From Paraburkholderia graminis C4D1M (lineage in GTDB: Bacteria > Pseudomonadota > Gammaproteobacteria > Burkholderiales > Burkholderiaceae), in assembly GCF_000172415.1 (NCBI RefSeq), contig NZ_ABLD01000003.1:1-64000 (forward strand): a stretch of 64,000 bases of DNA. The letters are read 5' to 3'. This document shows, in pieces, positions 56,064-64,000 of the stretch. Position 1 is the first letter of the stretch, and every line of letters begins with the position of its first letter. The position numbers and the translations under genes are program-made. A model generated the notes under the pieces. It saw nothing but the letters and a program-made list of their open reading frames with translations. It was not told the DNA's origin and ran no database searches.

Positions 56064-57313
56064 GCCGTCCTTGCCTTCAAGGTTCTGTAGAGCATCCACG
56101 CCGCGGCGCAGCCGAGGCCCAGCGTCATCGACCATGCAATGCCGGTCACGCCCCACCAGCGCACCGCGAGCGGCGCGCTGACGAGCAGCACCACCACCTG
56201 AATCGCGGACGCATGCACGGTGGCCTTCGCATCGCCGACTGCGCGCAGATACGACACGAGTACCGCGATCAACGCACCGATTGCCATATTGATGACCAGT
56301 ATCCTGAAGAGCGGCACTGCCGGCAGCCAGGCTGCGCCGAGAATCAACGAGAACATCGGCTCGGCAATGAGCCGCAGCAGTTCGACAAATGCAGCAAGCC
56401 CAACGGCGGCCACAAGCAGATAGATCCTGATGAGCCTGGAAGCCGCCTGCGCATTGCGCCGATGATGCGCGGCAAAAGTCGGAAACAGGTACTGCGACAT
56501 CGCGATCGCCGCATCGGCGAGCAGCATCTGCGCGAGGCGCGACGACATTTGATAGCCGCCGAGTTGCGTCGGCCCGAGCAGTTTGCCGACCACCACCTTG
56601 TCGAACTGATTCAGCAGCAGGTTGATGACGCTGCTTGCCCAGATCCATCGGCTGAAACCGACATACTGGCCGATGCCCGACCACACCGCGCGCACCGGCG
56701 GGCGCGGCGTCATGGTGGCCCACGTCAGCACGCTCTTCAACGTTTCTCCGGCAACGAGGCCGATCAGCACCGACGCCGCGCCCGCGCCGAGATAAGCGAG
56801 CGTGAGCCCGACGGAACAATCGACAAACGCGGCCGCCACCTCGACTCCCGCTATATGCTGAAAGCGCCGCTCGCGCTGCACCACGTAATAAGCCGGCGAT
56901 GCAAGCCCGCGCAACAGCGGCAGCAACGCAGCGAGTTGAATCAGCACGAGCGATCCGTCGAGATGAAACTGACTCGATAACAACGGCGCCGACGCAACCA
57001 GCAGCAACGAAATCAACACGCCGCGCGCCGTCAGCGTCGTCCATACAGCGCTGAGCTGCGGGCGCGTCGGCGCATGCTCGCCCTGAATCACCGCTTGCGC
57101 GAGTCCCGTGTCGGACAACGCCTCGGCAATCGCAACCGCAAGCAAGGCCACGCTGACGCTGCCGATTGCCGCCGGTCCGAGCATGCGGCCAATCGCCAGA
57201 AACTTGATCGCCACCAGTCCCCGCACCGCGAACTGTTGTAACAACACCCATGTCGCCGCGCTCGCGCCGAAGCTGCTCGCTATCGAGAGCGCGGGAAGCC
57301 TGATCGCCCGCAA
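56060..57313 (-). CDS. Wzx-like oligosaccharide flippase
   Basis: A 417-residue membrane protein of the MOP (polysaccharide transporter) superfamily with about twelve helices. The N-terminal LLQQFAVRGLVAIKFLAIGRMLGPAAIGSVSVALLAVAIAEALSDTGLAQAVI segment and FDKVVVGKLLGPTQLGGYQMSSRLAQM are typical of Wzx/oligosaccharide flippases, which turn lipid-linked repeat units across the inner membrane. The start is TTG 57313 with GGAG seven bases upstream; no ATG is available because a stop lies 39 bases before. It is coupled to the GT4 gene after it. Confidence 0.9.
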   Translation of the reverse strand: MRAIRLPALSIASSFGASAATWVLLQQFAVRGLVAIKFLAIGRMLGPAAIGSVSVALLAVAIAEALSDTGLAQAVIQGEHAPTRPQLSAVWTTLTARGVLISLLLVASAPLLSSQFHLDGSLVLIQLAALLPLLRGLASPAYYVVQRERRFQHIAGVEVAAAFVDCSVGLTLAYLGAGAASVLIGLVAGETLKSVLTWATMTPRPPVRAVWSGIGQYVGFSRWIWASSVINLLLNQFDKVVVGKLLGPTQLGGYQMSSRLAQMLLADAAIAMSQYLFPTFAAHHRRNAQAASRLIRIYLLVAAVGLAAFVELLRLIAEPMFSLILGAAWLPAVPLFRILVINMAIGALIAVLVSYLRAVGDAKATVHASAIQVVVLLVSAPLAVRWWGVTGIAWSMTLGLGCAAAWMLYRTLKARTA

Positions 57314-57682
57314 GCTGGTTCTCCGTCGAATTGCAGCGCTGTAGAGCGGTTAGCAGCGCGTCATGACTCGCTGTGAACACCGCCGCGCCGGATTGGATTG
57401 AATTGGTCGCGCCAGCAAGCTGGCAATGGTTCATCTGGAACCGTAAGCATGACCTTACCGCGAGAGATTCGCCGTCAACCGCCATCAACCAGGCCGCTTC
57501 AGCCGCGGCCCTTGCGTGGTAGTACGTTTACCCACACAACGCGCGAATCAGGCAGTTTTGCGGTTGCTGGCAGTGCTAACGTTATTCATCTGATTGCATC
57601 GCAGAGCCCGCGGCGCGCGTCGTTTCGTCCATGCCGCTTGCACTGATGCAATTCCCCAACCCATGCATGTTGACTCCCGCCT
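57314..57682. other. Divergent intergenic region
   Basis: 369 bp between the flippase gene and a glycosyltransferase gene. No gene is seen; it should contain two promoters. Confidence 0.5.
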
Positions 57683-58885
57683 ATGCCTACCGACGTGATC
57701 GAACCTGACTTTGTCCTGATCGTTGAGCCGAATCTCACCGGTCATCGCTGGCGCTACGCGGAGTGGATCATGCAGGCGTGCGCGGAGGCCGGCTATCCAT
57801 GCATCCTCGTCACCGAATGCGCGAATGAAGATCATCGGCTCGCGCGGCAGATTACCGCTGCAAATCGCGCCGACCAGCAGATTGCATTCGTCGATCCGGA
57901 AGAAAGCCGCACGCACCGTTTGCGGGAACGCAATCAGTACTGGCGCTTTCATCACTACTTCGAACGCGCGTATCGCATTCTCAGCCGCGCGCAATCGATC
58001 CGGCTTGTCGTCGTGCCGTATGCCGATTACTTCTTCAATGGCCTGCCCTTTCTCGGCTCACCGTTCGGCAAGACACCGTGGATCGGCATCACGATGCGCT
58101 CGACGTTTCATCATCACAAGGTCGGCATCAAGGCGCCCGATCGTCCGCTCGTCAACGCGATCAAGGCGCAACTGTTCAGGCGTGCGGTTCGCACGCCGGG
58201 TCTGCGCACGTTGTTGAGCATCGATCCGACCTTGCCCGAATGGGCGGCGCACCACGTATCGAAAGGCAGTGCGAAGGTCGCTTATGTGGCCGACCCGTTC
58301 CCCGACGAGCGCGCGGAAGATCCCGCGCTTGCGCGCGAGCGACTCGGCCTCGACCCCGGGCAGCGCTATCTGCTCGTCTATGGCGCGATTACCGAACGCA
58401 AGGGCATTTACGAACTCGTCCACGCAATGACGCGCCTCGAACACGCGCCGACGTTGATTGTCGCGGGCGAGCAGGATGCAGGCACACGCCACTTCATGCG
58501 CAACCATGTGCGCAGTCTCACGCCCGCGCCGGTCGTGCTCGACTCGTTTATTTCCAACGACATGGAGCGCGATCTGTTTTCCGCATGCGATGCGGTATGG
58601 CTCGGCTACAAAGGTCACTACGGCATGAGCGGCGTGCTCGTGCAGGCATACCGCTTTGGCAAGCCGGTGATCGCAACGGAAGACGGTTTGATCGGCTGGT
58701 TCAGCAGACGCTGCGAATTGGGACCGATTCTGAGCGACTTGAGTTCGGCGTCGATCGGGAAAGCCATTACCGAAACGTTGACCTCGTGGCCGCACGAACA
58801 TTCGGCTGCGGCCCCGCGCGACAATCTTCTGTCGCAAAACACGCTCGGCGAATTCAAACACACTTTGCTGCAGCAGATGGCGTGA
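57683..58885 (+). CDS. Glycosyltransferase (GT-B type)
   Basis: A 400-residue protein. VEPNLTGHRWRYAEWI near the start resembles the glycine-containing acceptor loop of GT-B enzymes, and the C-terminal half has VYGAITERKGIYELVHAM, TLIVAGEQDAG and FSACDAVWLGYKGHYGMSGVLVQAYRFGKPVIA, the donor-binding region. It is the only forward gene before the converging acyltransferase. Sugar unknown. Confidence 0.85.
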   Translation: MPTDVIEPDFVLIVEPNLTGHRWRYAEWIMQACAEAGYPCILVTECANEDHRLARQITAANRADQQIAFVDPEESRTHRLRERNQYWRFHHYFERAYRILSRAQSIRLVVVPYADYFFNGLPFLGSPFGKTPWIGITMRSTFHHHKVGIKAPDRPLVNAIKAQLFRRAVRTPGLRTLLSIDPTLPEWAAHHVSKGSAKVAYVADPFPDERAEDPALARERLGLDPGQRYLLVYGAITERKGIYELVHAMTRLEHAPTLIVAGEQDAGTRHFMRNHVRSLTPAPVVLDSFISNDMERDLFSACDAVWLGYKGHYGMSGVLVQAYRFGKPVIATEDGLIGWFSRRCELGPILSDLSSASIGKAITETLTSWPHEHSAAAPRDNLLSQNTLGEFKHTLLQQMA

Positions 58886-58920
58886 TTCAAAAGCTCTCAG
58901 CGTGACCTGACGTGACGTGA

Positions 58921-58944
58921 TGCGCCGGCTTAAAAGCCGGCGCA
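58921..58944. terminator. Hairpin between convergent genes
   Basis: TGCGCCGGCTT and AAGCCGGCGCA form a perfect 11-bp stem around AA. It lies between the glycosyltransferase and the converging acyltransferase gene and can serve both; T runs are short. Confidence 0.65.
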
Positions 58945-58966
58945 CGTCATGAATAAGCCCGCGCTT

Positions 58967-60115
58967 TCAGGACAACTGCCCGCCTGCCACCGGCACTTCC
59001 TCGCGCACCGAGCTGCTGCGCTTTTCCGGGAACAGCGCATTGCGCATCAGCATGAACGGATACTCGATTGCGCGCGTGGTCACATAGCCGATCCCGATCG
59101 CAATGACGAACTGCGCGGAAAGCGCCACGATCCAGATGATGCTCGGCGCGAAGCCAAGCGCAGTCGCCTTGCGAATCAGCATCTCGCCCGGCGCAAGCGC
59201 GAGCGAGTGCCACAAGTAAATACCGTACGAATAAAGACCGACCCACGCGACGCCGCGATAAATCCACGTCGTCCGCAGCGACCCCGAGTACTCCAGAACG
59301 AAGACGATGAGCGCGGCAAAGCCGAGTGCCTGAATCGTGTAGCCGATGCTTTCGTCGAGCGCGATATGTTTCGTGGCCAACGCGAGCCATGCGCACAGCA
59401 GCCCGACGCAGCCGACCAACAGCCACTTGCGCTTCGCGATCTGATGATAGATGCCGGGCTTCATCCAGTAGATGGCCGAGAGAATCACGCCGATCAGTAA
59501 ACTGTCGATACGGTACTGCGTGTATGCGAATGCGCCTTGCAAATCCCCATCCGCAACTGCAAAACAACGCGCTATGAGCGTTACCGCACAGATGCCCGAC
59601 AGTACGCCGATAATCGTCCACGCGCCGAGCCGCAAGCGGGAAAAAAGCAATAAAAGCGCCGGCAGCACGAGATAGAAATGTTCTTCCACCGCGAGACTCC
59701 AGGTCTGCGTGATCGACGTGCCGAAATAGTTCTGAAGATGCGTGAGGTTCTGGAAAAGAAATGTATTCCACGGATGCCGCCCGGCGAGCATGTGAAATAT
59801 GATCAGCACGTAATACGCGGGCCAGATGCGGAACATGCGTCGCACAATGAAGCGCCGTGCGTCGACGTGGCCTGTTTCGGCGTATTGCCGCAGCAGCAGT
59901 CCGCCCACCAGAAAGCCGCTCAAGGTAAAGAAGAGATTGACGCCCTCTCGCCCAAAGCTCTTTAGCGGGTACTCGATAATCTGGAGCAGAACATTACTGG
60001 TGTGAACAGTACGAAAGTGAAAGCCCATTACCGCAATAATGGCGATGCCGCGAACGAAGTCGAGTTCGATCGCCCGTCTGGCTTTCGCGGGTCCCGTCCC
60101 GCCAAATAGCTTCAT
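58967..60115 (-). CDS. Acyltransferase 3 family membrane protein
   Basis: A 382-residue inner-membrane protein with about ten helices. The opening AIELDFVRGIAIIAVMGFHF holds the family R-G and the active-site His, and the middle shows FFTLSGFLVGGLLLR, RMFRIWPAYY and TWSLAVEEHFYLVLP, all hallmark motifs of acyltransferase 3 (OafA/NodX class). Such proteins put acetyl or other acyl groups on exopolysaccharide or O-antigen sugars. It fits the surrounding polysaccharide genes. Confidence 0.93.
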   Translation of the reverse strand: MKLFGGTGPAKARRAIELDFVRGIAIIAVMGFHFRTVHTSNVLLQIIEYPLKSFGREGVNLFFTLSGFLVGGLLLRQYAETGHVDARRFIVRRMFRIWPAYYVLIIFHMLAGRHPWNTFLFQNLTHLQNYFGTSITQTWSLAVEEHFYLVLPALLLLFSRLRLGAWTIIGVLSGICAVTLIARCFAVADGDLQGAFAYTQYRIDSLLIGVILSAIYWMKPGIYHQIAKRKWLLVGCVGLLCAWLALATKHIALDESIGYTIQALGFAALIVFVLEYSGSLRTTWIYRGVAWVGLYSYGIYLWHSLALAPGEMLIRKATALGFAPSIIWIVALSAQFVIAIGIGYVTTRAIEYPFMLMRNALFPEKRSSSVREEVPVAGGQLS

Positions 60116-60396
60116 GCTGTTTTCCCCTTTTTCCGTTTTATCGGCCGCATTGTCCTGTTTGCATCATGGGTGGCGGGAAGCAGGTATGAGCGCCAAGATC
60201 AAGGCATTCAGCGACAACATCGGCCAGCTTGCGTGCGTCTTGCAGGCATAGCCCTTTCCACTGTCGCCAGAATCCAGGCAGCCGGAGACGAACCGCATTG
60301 GCGACGCGCACAAGCATAAGGTTGCGCGCACAATGACCCGACGCGAGACCGTCCGCTTAGACGACGGCAAATGACGGCGACGGGGAGGAAACAAGA

Positions 60397-61839
60397 ATGC
60401 GCCATCAGTATGCAACGCCATGGATATGGATTTTTCTTTTACCGCTTGCACTGGACTATAAGGCCACCAACGCAAGCACCGGGCACTTCGCCCAGTTCAT
60501 CTTTGTCATTCCAGCAATGGCGGCAGGGCTCGCCCTTCTGCTGATCGCACCGCGCTTTCACGAGCGCTCTCCGCTACGCTCGGTCGTCACCGCAAGCATG
60601 CTGTTGTGCGTGTTCGGCAGCGTCGTCGCGCAACTGATTCAGGACAACGACAGCGGCAATTATTTGCGCGTGCTATTGCCGTTCATCCTGTTTCTGCTCG
60701 GCTACCTGGTCGCGTGCCGGCCGTGGAGCGAGCATCGAATCGCTCAATTCGAAAAAGCACTGTTCCTCGGCAATGTGATTAGCCTTGTATTCACGTTTGT
60801 CTACGGCATTGCAACGGGCGGCGGTCTCGAGGAGGTGCGCTTTCGCATCATCTCCGTGACGCTGCTCGGACTGCAAGGCGTGCTGCTGCATGAGTTCGTT
60901 GTCGCCAAACGCTATTCGCTATACACGGTGGCCGTATTCGCGGGCACGGTGATCGTCGAATTGCTGAGCGTCACGCGCAGCCTTCTGGTCGGCACCGTGC
61001 TGTTGTTCCTGATCGCGATGGCGCTCAGCGCACCGTCGGTGCGGCAAATCTGGCGCGCCGTCGGTCGCGGTGTCGTGGTCGCCTCGGTGCTGGCGGGCGT
61101 GGCGGGCATTGCGGCACTGGCCGTTCCGAATGTCGCGGAACACTGGACGCAGCGCATATTCTTCTCGGAAGCAACTGTCTCCGGCAAGGACCCGACCACC
61201 ATCACGCGTCTCGCCGAAATGCGCGATCAGTACGACCAGGTGAGTGCGTCGCCGGAAACGCTTCTATTCGGCGCGGGCTACGGGCACTACTACCGCTATT
61301 CGCCGGTCTATTTGCCGGACCTTGCGGGCCAGTTCAGCAAGCAGGACTTTTACGCGATCAACGAATGGGCCGCGGGTCACAACTTCTGGGTCTATCAGTT
61401 GTTTGCGGGCGGACTCGTATTCGGCATCGCGATGCCGCTTGCCACGCTCGGCGCGCTCGCGGTGTGTTTCTTCGCCTATCGCTACTGGCGCAAGGTCGTA
61501 CCCAATGCGCCGATGCTGCCGGTATTCGGACGCGCGATCATGCTGTTTGCCGCATTGCCGGCGACGTCGATTGGCGGCAATCCTCTCGGCCCGCGCTTTT
61601 CGGGTCTGGTATTCGGCATTGGACTCGGTCTGATGATCGCCACTTATACGCGTTTGCAGCTCGCGCTGCCCGCACGCGCGAATCGCGTGCGTAGCGCCCG
61701 GCGTATGCGGCCCGCCGCGATGCCGGACTTGCCGGGCCGCATTCAGCCTGGCATGGGCCGCCCGGATCTCGCCGGCACCCTCGGCATGTCGCACACGGCA
61801 CAACTGCCGGGTTCCAACCGACCGGACATTGCGCGATGA
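60397..61839 (+). CDS. O-antigen ligase/polymerase-like protein
   Basis: A 480-residue membrane protein with about eleven hydrophobic helices and one large periplasmic loop between them (around 255-330), the layout of Wzy/WaaL. The loop contains KDPTTITRLAEMRDQYDQV and HNFWVYQLFAGGLVFG, which corresponds to the HNxxL/G-type motif of the O-antigen ligase domain. The last 60 residues are a soluble Pro/Arg/Met-rich tail. It could polymerise the repeat units or ligate them. Its stop overlaps the next glycosyltransferase gene by four bases. Confidence 0.8.
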   Translation: MRHQYATPWIWIFLLPLALDYKATNASTGHFAQFIFVIPAMAAGLALLLIAPRFHERSPLRSVVTASMLLCVFGSVVAQLIQDNDSGNYLRVLLPFILFLLGYLVACRPWSEHRIAQFEKALFLGNVISLVFTFVYGIATGGGLEEVRFRIISVTLLGLQGVLLHEFVVAKRYSLYTVAVFAGTVIVELLSVTRSLLVGTVLLFLIAMALSAPSVRQIWRAVGRGVVVASVLAGVAGIAALAVPNVAEHWTQRIFFSEATVSGKDPTTITRLAEMRDQYDQVSASPETLLFGAGYGHYYRYSPVYLPDLAGQFSKQDFYAINEWAAGHNFWVYQLFAGGLVFGIAMPLATLGALAVCFFAYRYWRKVVPNAPMLPVFGRAIMLFAALPATSIGGNPLGPRFSGLVFGIGLGLMIATYTRLQLALPARANRVRSARRMRPAAMPDLPGRIQPGMGRPDLAGTLGMSHTAQLPGSNRPDIAR

Positions 61840-63053
61840 AAATCCTCCACGTGCTTGCAAGCGTCGATCCGCGCGCGGGCGGTCCCGTTGAAGGCGTTCG
61901 CCGCAGCGGCATCGCGATGCAGGAAGCCGGCCATGAAATAGAAGTGGCCACTTGCGATGCGCCGGACGATCCGTATCTCGCGGCTTTCCCATTTCCCGTT
62001 CATGCGTTCGGCCCGACTTCGAATCGCTATAGCTATAGCGCGTATCTCGCGCCGTGGCTCGCGAATCACGCGAAGCGCTTTGACGCCGTCATCGTGCACG
62101 GCTTGTGGCAATACCACGGTTTCGCGACATGGAAGGCGCTGCACGACAGCGACGTGCCGTATTACGTGTACGCGCACGGGATGCTCGATCCGTGGTTCAA
62201 GGAAGCGTATCCGCTCAAGCATCTAAAGAAATGGCTTTACTGGCCGTGGGCGGAGTACCGCGTGCTGCGCGACGCGCGCGCGGTGATCTTCACGACCGAA
62301 GAAGAGCGCACGCGCGCACGGCAATCCTTCTGGCTCTATCGTGCGCGCGAGCGCATCGTGCCGTTCGGCACCACGGTGCCCGAGGTGGACGTAGCGTCGG
62401 CGCGCGAAGCGTTTTTACAGGCCGTGCCGGGCGCACGCGGCAAACGCATCGTGCTCTTTCTCGGCAGAGTGCACGCGAAGAAAGGCTGTGATCTTCTGAT
62501 CGATGCATTCGCGCGCGTCGCGCAACGCGACGACGCGCTGCATCTCGTGATTGCCGGGCCCGACGAAACCGGCTGGGCCGCGAGCCTGCGGGCTCAGGCG
62601 CAAGCCGCCGGAATCGCGCATCGCCTGAGTCTGCCCGGCATGCTGCAAGGCGATCTCAAGTGGGGCGCTTTTTACGCGAGCGACGTGTTCGCCTTGCCGT
62701 CGCATCAGGAGAACTTCGGCGTCGCGGTGGCCGAGGCACTCGGTTGCGGACTGCCCGCGCTGATCTCCGACAAGGTCAACGTATGGCGCGAAATCGAAGA
62801 AGACGGCGCGGGACTGATAGCAACCGACACAGTCGACGGAACCGAGAAGAGCCTGATTCGCTGGCTCGAGCTCGACGACGCCGCACGCGCAGCCATGCGT
62901 GTGCAAGCCGCGCGCACTTTCCATGCGCGTTTCCGCATCGACACCATGGTGAGTGCGTTGACGAGTTTGCTGGAAACGAGAGGCGGCCGCGACAGCGAAG
63001 CGAACCGCAACAAGCTCGCCGGGTTGCGCGAGGCGAGCCAGCCGAGCCGCTGA
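61836..63053 (+). CDS. Glycosyltransferase family 4
   Basis: A 405-residue GT-B protein. It starts with MKILHVLASVDPRAGGPVEG, the usual GT4 acceptor loop, and has VPFGTTVPEVD, LFLGRVHAKKGCDLLIDAFA, LVIAGPDETGW and FALPSHQENFGVAVAEALGCGLPALISD with the E-x7-E pattern in its donor half. The acceptor is likely the lipid-linked glycan made by this region. It is translationally coupled to the polymerase-like gene. Confidence 0.93.
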   Translation: MKILHVLASVDPRAGGPVEGVRRSGIAMQEAGHEIEVATCDAPDDPYLAAFPFPVHAFGPTSNRYSYSAYLAPWLANHAKRFDAVIVHGLWQYHGFATWKALHDSDVPYYVYAHGMLDPWFKEAYPLKHLKKWLYWPWAEYRVLRDARAVIFTTEEERTRARQSFWLYRARERIVPFGTTVPEVDVASAREAFLQAVPGARGKRIVLFLGRVHAKKGCDLLIDAFARVAQRDDALHLVIAGPDETGWAASLRAQAQAAGIAHRLSLPGMLQGDLKWGAFYASDVFALPSHQENFGVAVAEALGCGLPALISDKVNVWREIEEDGAGLIATDTVDGTEKSLIRWLELDDAARAAMRVQAARTFHARFRIDTMVSALTSLLETRGGRDSEANRNKLAGLREASQPSR

Positions 63054-63065
63054 ATTGCACGAAAA

Positions 63066-63091
63066 AAACGGCGCTCGTTCGAGCGCCGTTT
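63066..63091 (-). terminator. Terminator of the GMC oxidoreductase gene
   Basis: AAACGGCGCTCG and CGAGCGCCGTTT pair over 12 bp around TT. On the minus strand the stem runs into T7, so it is strongest for the leftward GMC gene; it may also slow the rightward glycosyltransferase transcript. Confidence 0.85.
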
Positions 63092-63137
63092 GCGTTAGCG
63101 GCGGCAGCGCGTTGGCCGCGCCGCCTTCTCTTCTACT

Positions 63138-64000
63138 TCATTGTTCCTTCATCAACGACGTCAACGTCGACGCTGCGATAGGCAACGTCTCGACCGGAGA
63201 CTGCGCCGGCGCGATTACGTTATTCTCCGCTTCCGCATGCGTTGCGCCGACGACGTGCGGCACATCGAGCTGACGCGCCAGATGTCCGGCGAGCCTGAGC
63301 GACAACGCGGCAATCGTAATGGTCGGGAAGTTTGCGCCGACAGTCGGAAACACCGAACTGCCGCCGATATACAGATTGCTGATGCCATGCACCTTGCAAT
63401 CGCGATCGACCACGCCTTCGCGCGGCGAATCGTGCATGCGTGTCGTGCCCATGTGATGCCATGTGCCTTCCAGCTTATCGGGCCACGCCCGGCCTTCGAG
63501 CGGCGCGTCGAGCTCGACATCGGCGAAGCGGGCCATCTGCAACTCTCTTGCGAATCCGGCGAATGTTTTATCGAACGTGCGCTTCACCTGGTCGCCGAGA
63601 CGCCACTCCACCTTCACGCGCGGCATGCCAAAACGATCGCGCTTATCCGCGCACAACGTCACGCGGCTATCCGGATTCGGCACTGCCTCGACGATGGCCT
63701 GCAGCGTGACGTCGGTGATGAGTGCGGGCCATTGCAGCAAGCGCGCGAGGCCGTATCCGACCGTATGCAGCGGATGCGCGACCATCGTCGCGATGTCGGC
63801 TGTGAGCCTGCGTCCGGGCTGGTCCTTGAGCATCAGCGCTTCCTTGCAGCGAATCAGCGCCTCCGAGCCCGCACTCGCCTCGCCGTACCAGCGCGAATAG
63901 AGCCACACGCGGGAATTGAGCAGTTGTTCGCGCTCCATCATTTCGCGCTTCGGCGCGAACTGCGAGGAGATCTTCGTGCCATGCGCCGAGACCGCGGCAT
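63138..64000 (-). CDS. GMC-family oxidoreductase, C-terminal part
   Basis: Flavin (FAD) dependent glucose-methanol-choline oxidoreductase, of which at least 287 C-terminal residues are visible; the open frame continues past the right edge, upstream of the internal Met-Met. The catalytic region reads THHMGTTRMHDSPREGVVDRDCKVHGISNLYIGGSSVFPTVGANFPTITIAALSLRLA, with the active-site HH and the NP-type end typical of GMC enzymes. It likely oxidises a sugar or alcohol. GMC genes recur in exopolysaccharide regions of this group of bacteria, consistent with the neighbours. Confidence 0.9.
   Translation of the reverse strand, partial: AAVSAHGTKISSQFAPKREMMEREQLLNSRVWLYSRWYGEASAGSEALIRCKEALMLKDQPGRRLTADIATMVAHPLHTVGYGLARLLQWPALITDVTLQAIVEAVPNPDSRVTLCADKRDRFGMPRVKVEWRLGDQVKRTFDKTFAGFARELQMARFADVELDAPLEGRAWPDKLEGTWHHMGTTRMHDSPREGVVDRDCKVHGISNLYIGGSSVFPTVGANFPTITIAALSLRLAGHLARQLDVPHVVGATHAEAENNVIAPAQSPVETLPIAASTLTSLMKEQ

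Noticed and set aside
54987..57488. An 833-codon minus-strand frame covering glycosyltransferase and flippase
   Set aside because: Only its last 358 residues resemble a protein family; the first part is a frame-shifted reading of the flippase gene, which has its own TTG start and clear helices.

Overview
The window looks like a chromosomal segment of a Burkholderiaceae bacterium, most likely Paraburkholderia, Caballeronia or Burkholderia. The evidence is high GC with strong GC3 bias, tightly packed ATGA-overlapping operons, a groES-groEL operon behind a perfect CIRCE element, and many paralogous ABC, LysR, IclR and LacI modules. The genus is inferred from gene content, not from a marker gene. 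No rRNA, tRNA, CRISPR array or intact insertion sequence was seen.

Layout. 1-7.2 kb: housekeeping genes (a partial helical protein, rubredoxin, a ThiD-like kinase), a two-gene sulfation unit (sulfotransferase plus APS kinase) and groES-groEL. As written, groEL carries a one-base deletion. 7.5-13 kb: a divergent HxlR / NmrA-DoxX redox-type locus and a GAF-GAF-GGDEF-EAL protein. 13-17 kb: an IclR-controlled amino-acid ABC transporter ending in a formimidoylglutamase, probably a histidine or hut-intermediate uptake and degradation operon. 17-23.1 kb: a gene-poor, decayed stretch holding an Asp/Glu-racemase-like gene, a phospholipase-D/cardiolipin-synthase-like lipoprotein, two copies of a ~180-bp repeat, and two small orphan genes, one with an in-frame amber codon. 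23.1-28.5 kb: a LysR-linked catabolic cluster (haloacetate-dehalogenase-type hydrolase, LeuC/LeuD-type isomerase, DctA). 28.5-37 kb: a LacI-controlled ABC importer with two ATPases and a small membrane protein, fused in one transcription unit to dihydroxyacetone kinase dhaL-dhaK. 37-41.4 kb: a 2OG-Fe(II) oxygenase-like gene, a DUF4239-type membrane protein and a divergent LysR/NAD(P)-epimerase pair. 41.6-64 kb: an extracellular-polysaccharide-type region with an FkbM methyltransferase, four glycosyltransferases, a Wzx-like flippase, a Wzy/ligase-like protein, an acyltransferase, two secreted glycoside-hydrolase-like proteins, two low-complexity envelope proteins and a partial GMC oxidoreductase. 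It is interspersed with a zinc metallopeptidase, an oxalate/formate-type MFS transporter and a PaiB-like flavoprotein.

How genes work together. CysC would make PAPS for the adjacent sulfotransferase. The IclR, LysR and LacI units each pair import with the first catabolic steps. The last 20 kb can supply assembly, export, polymerisation and remodelling of a glycan, although no initiating glycosyl-1-phosphate transferase, Wza or Wzc is visible inside the window. The best candidates for something not yet described are the polyol/triose importer-DhaKL operon, the dehalogenase-isomerase-DctA cluster and the sulfotransferase-CysC pair.
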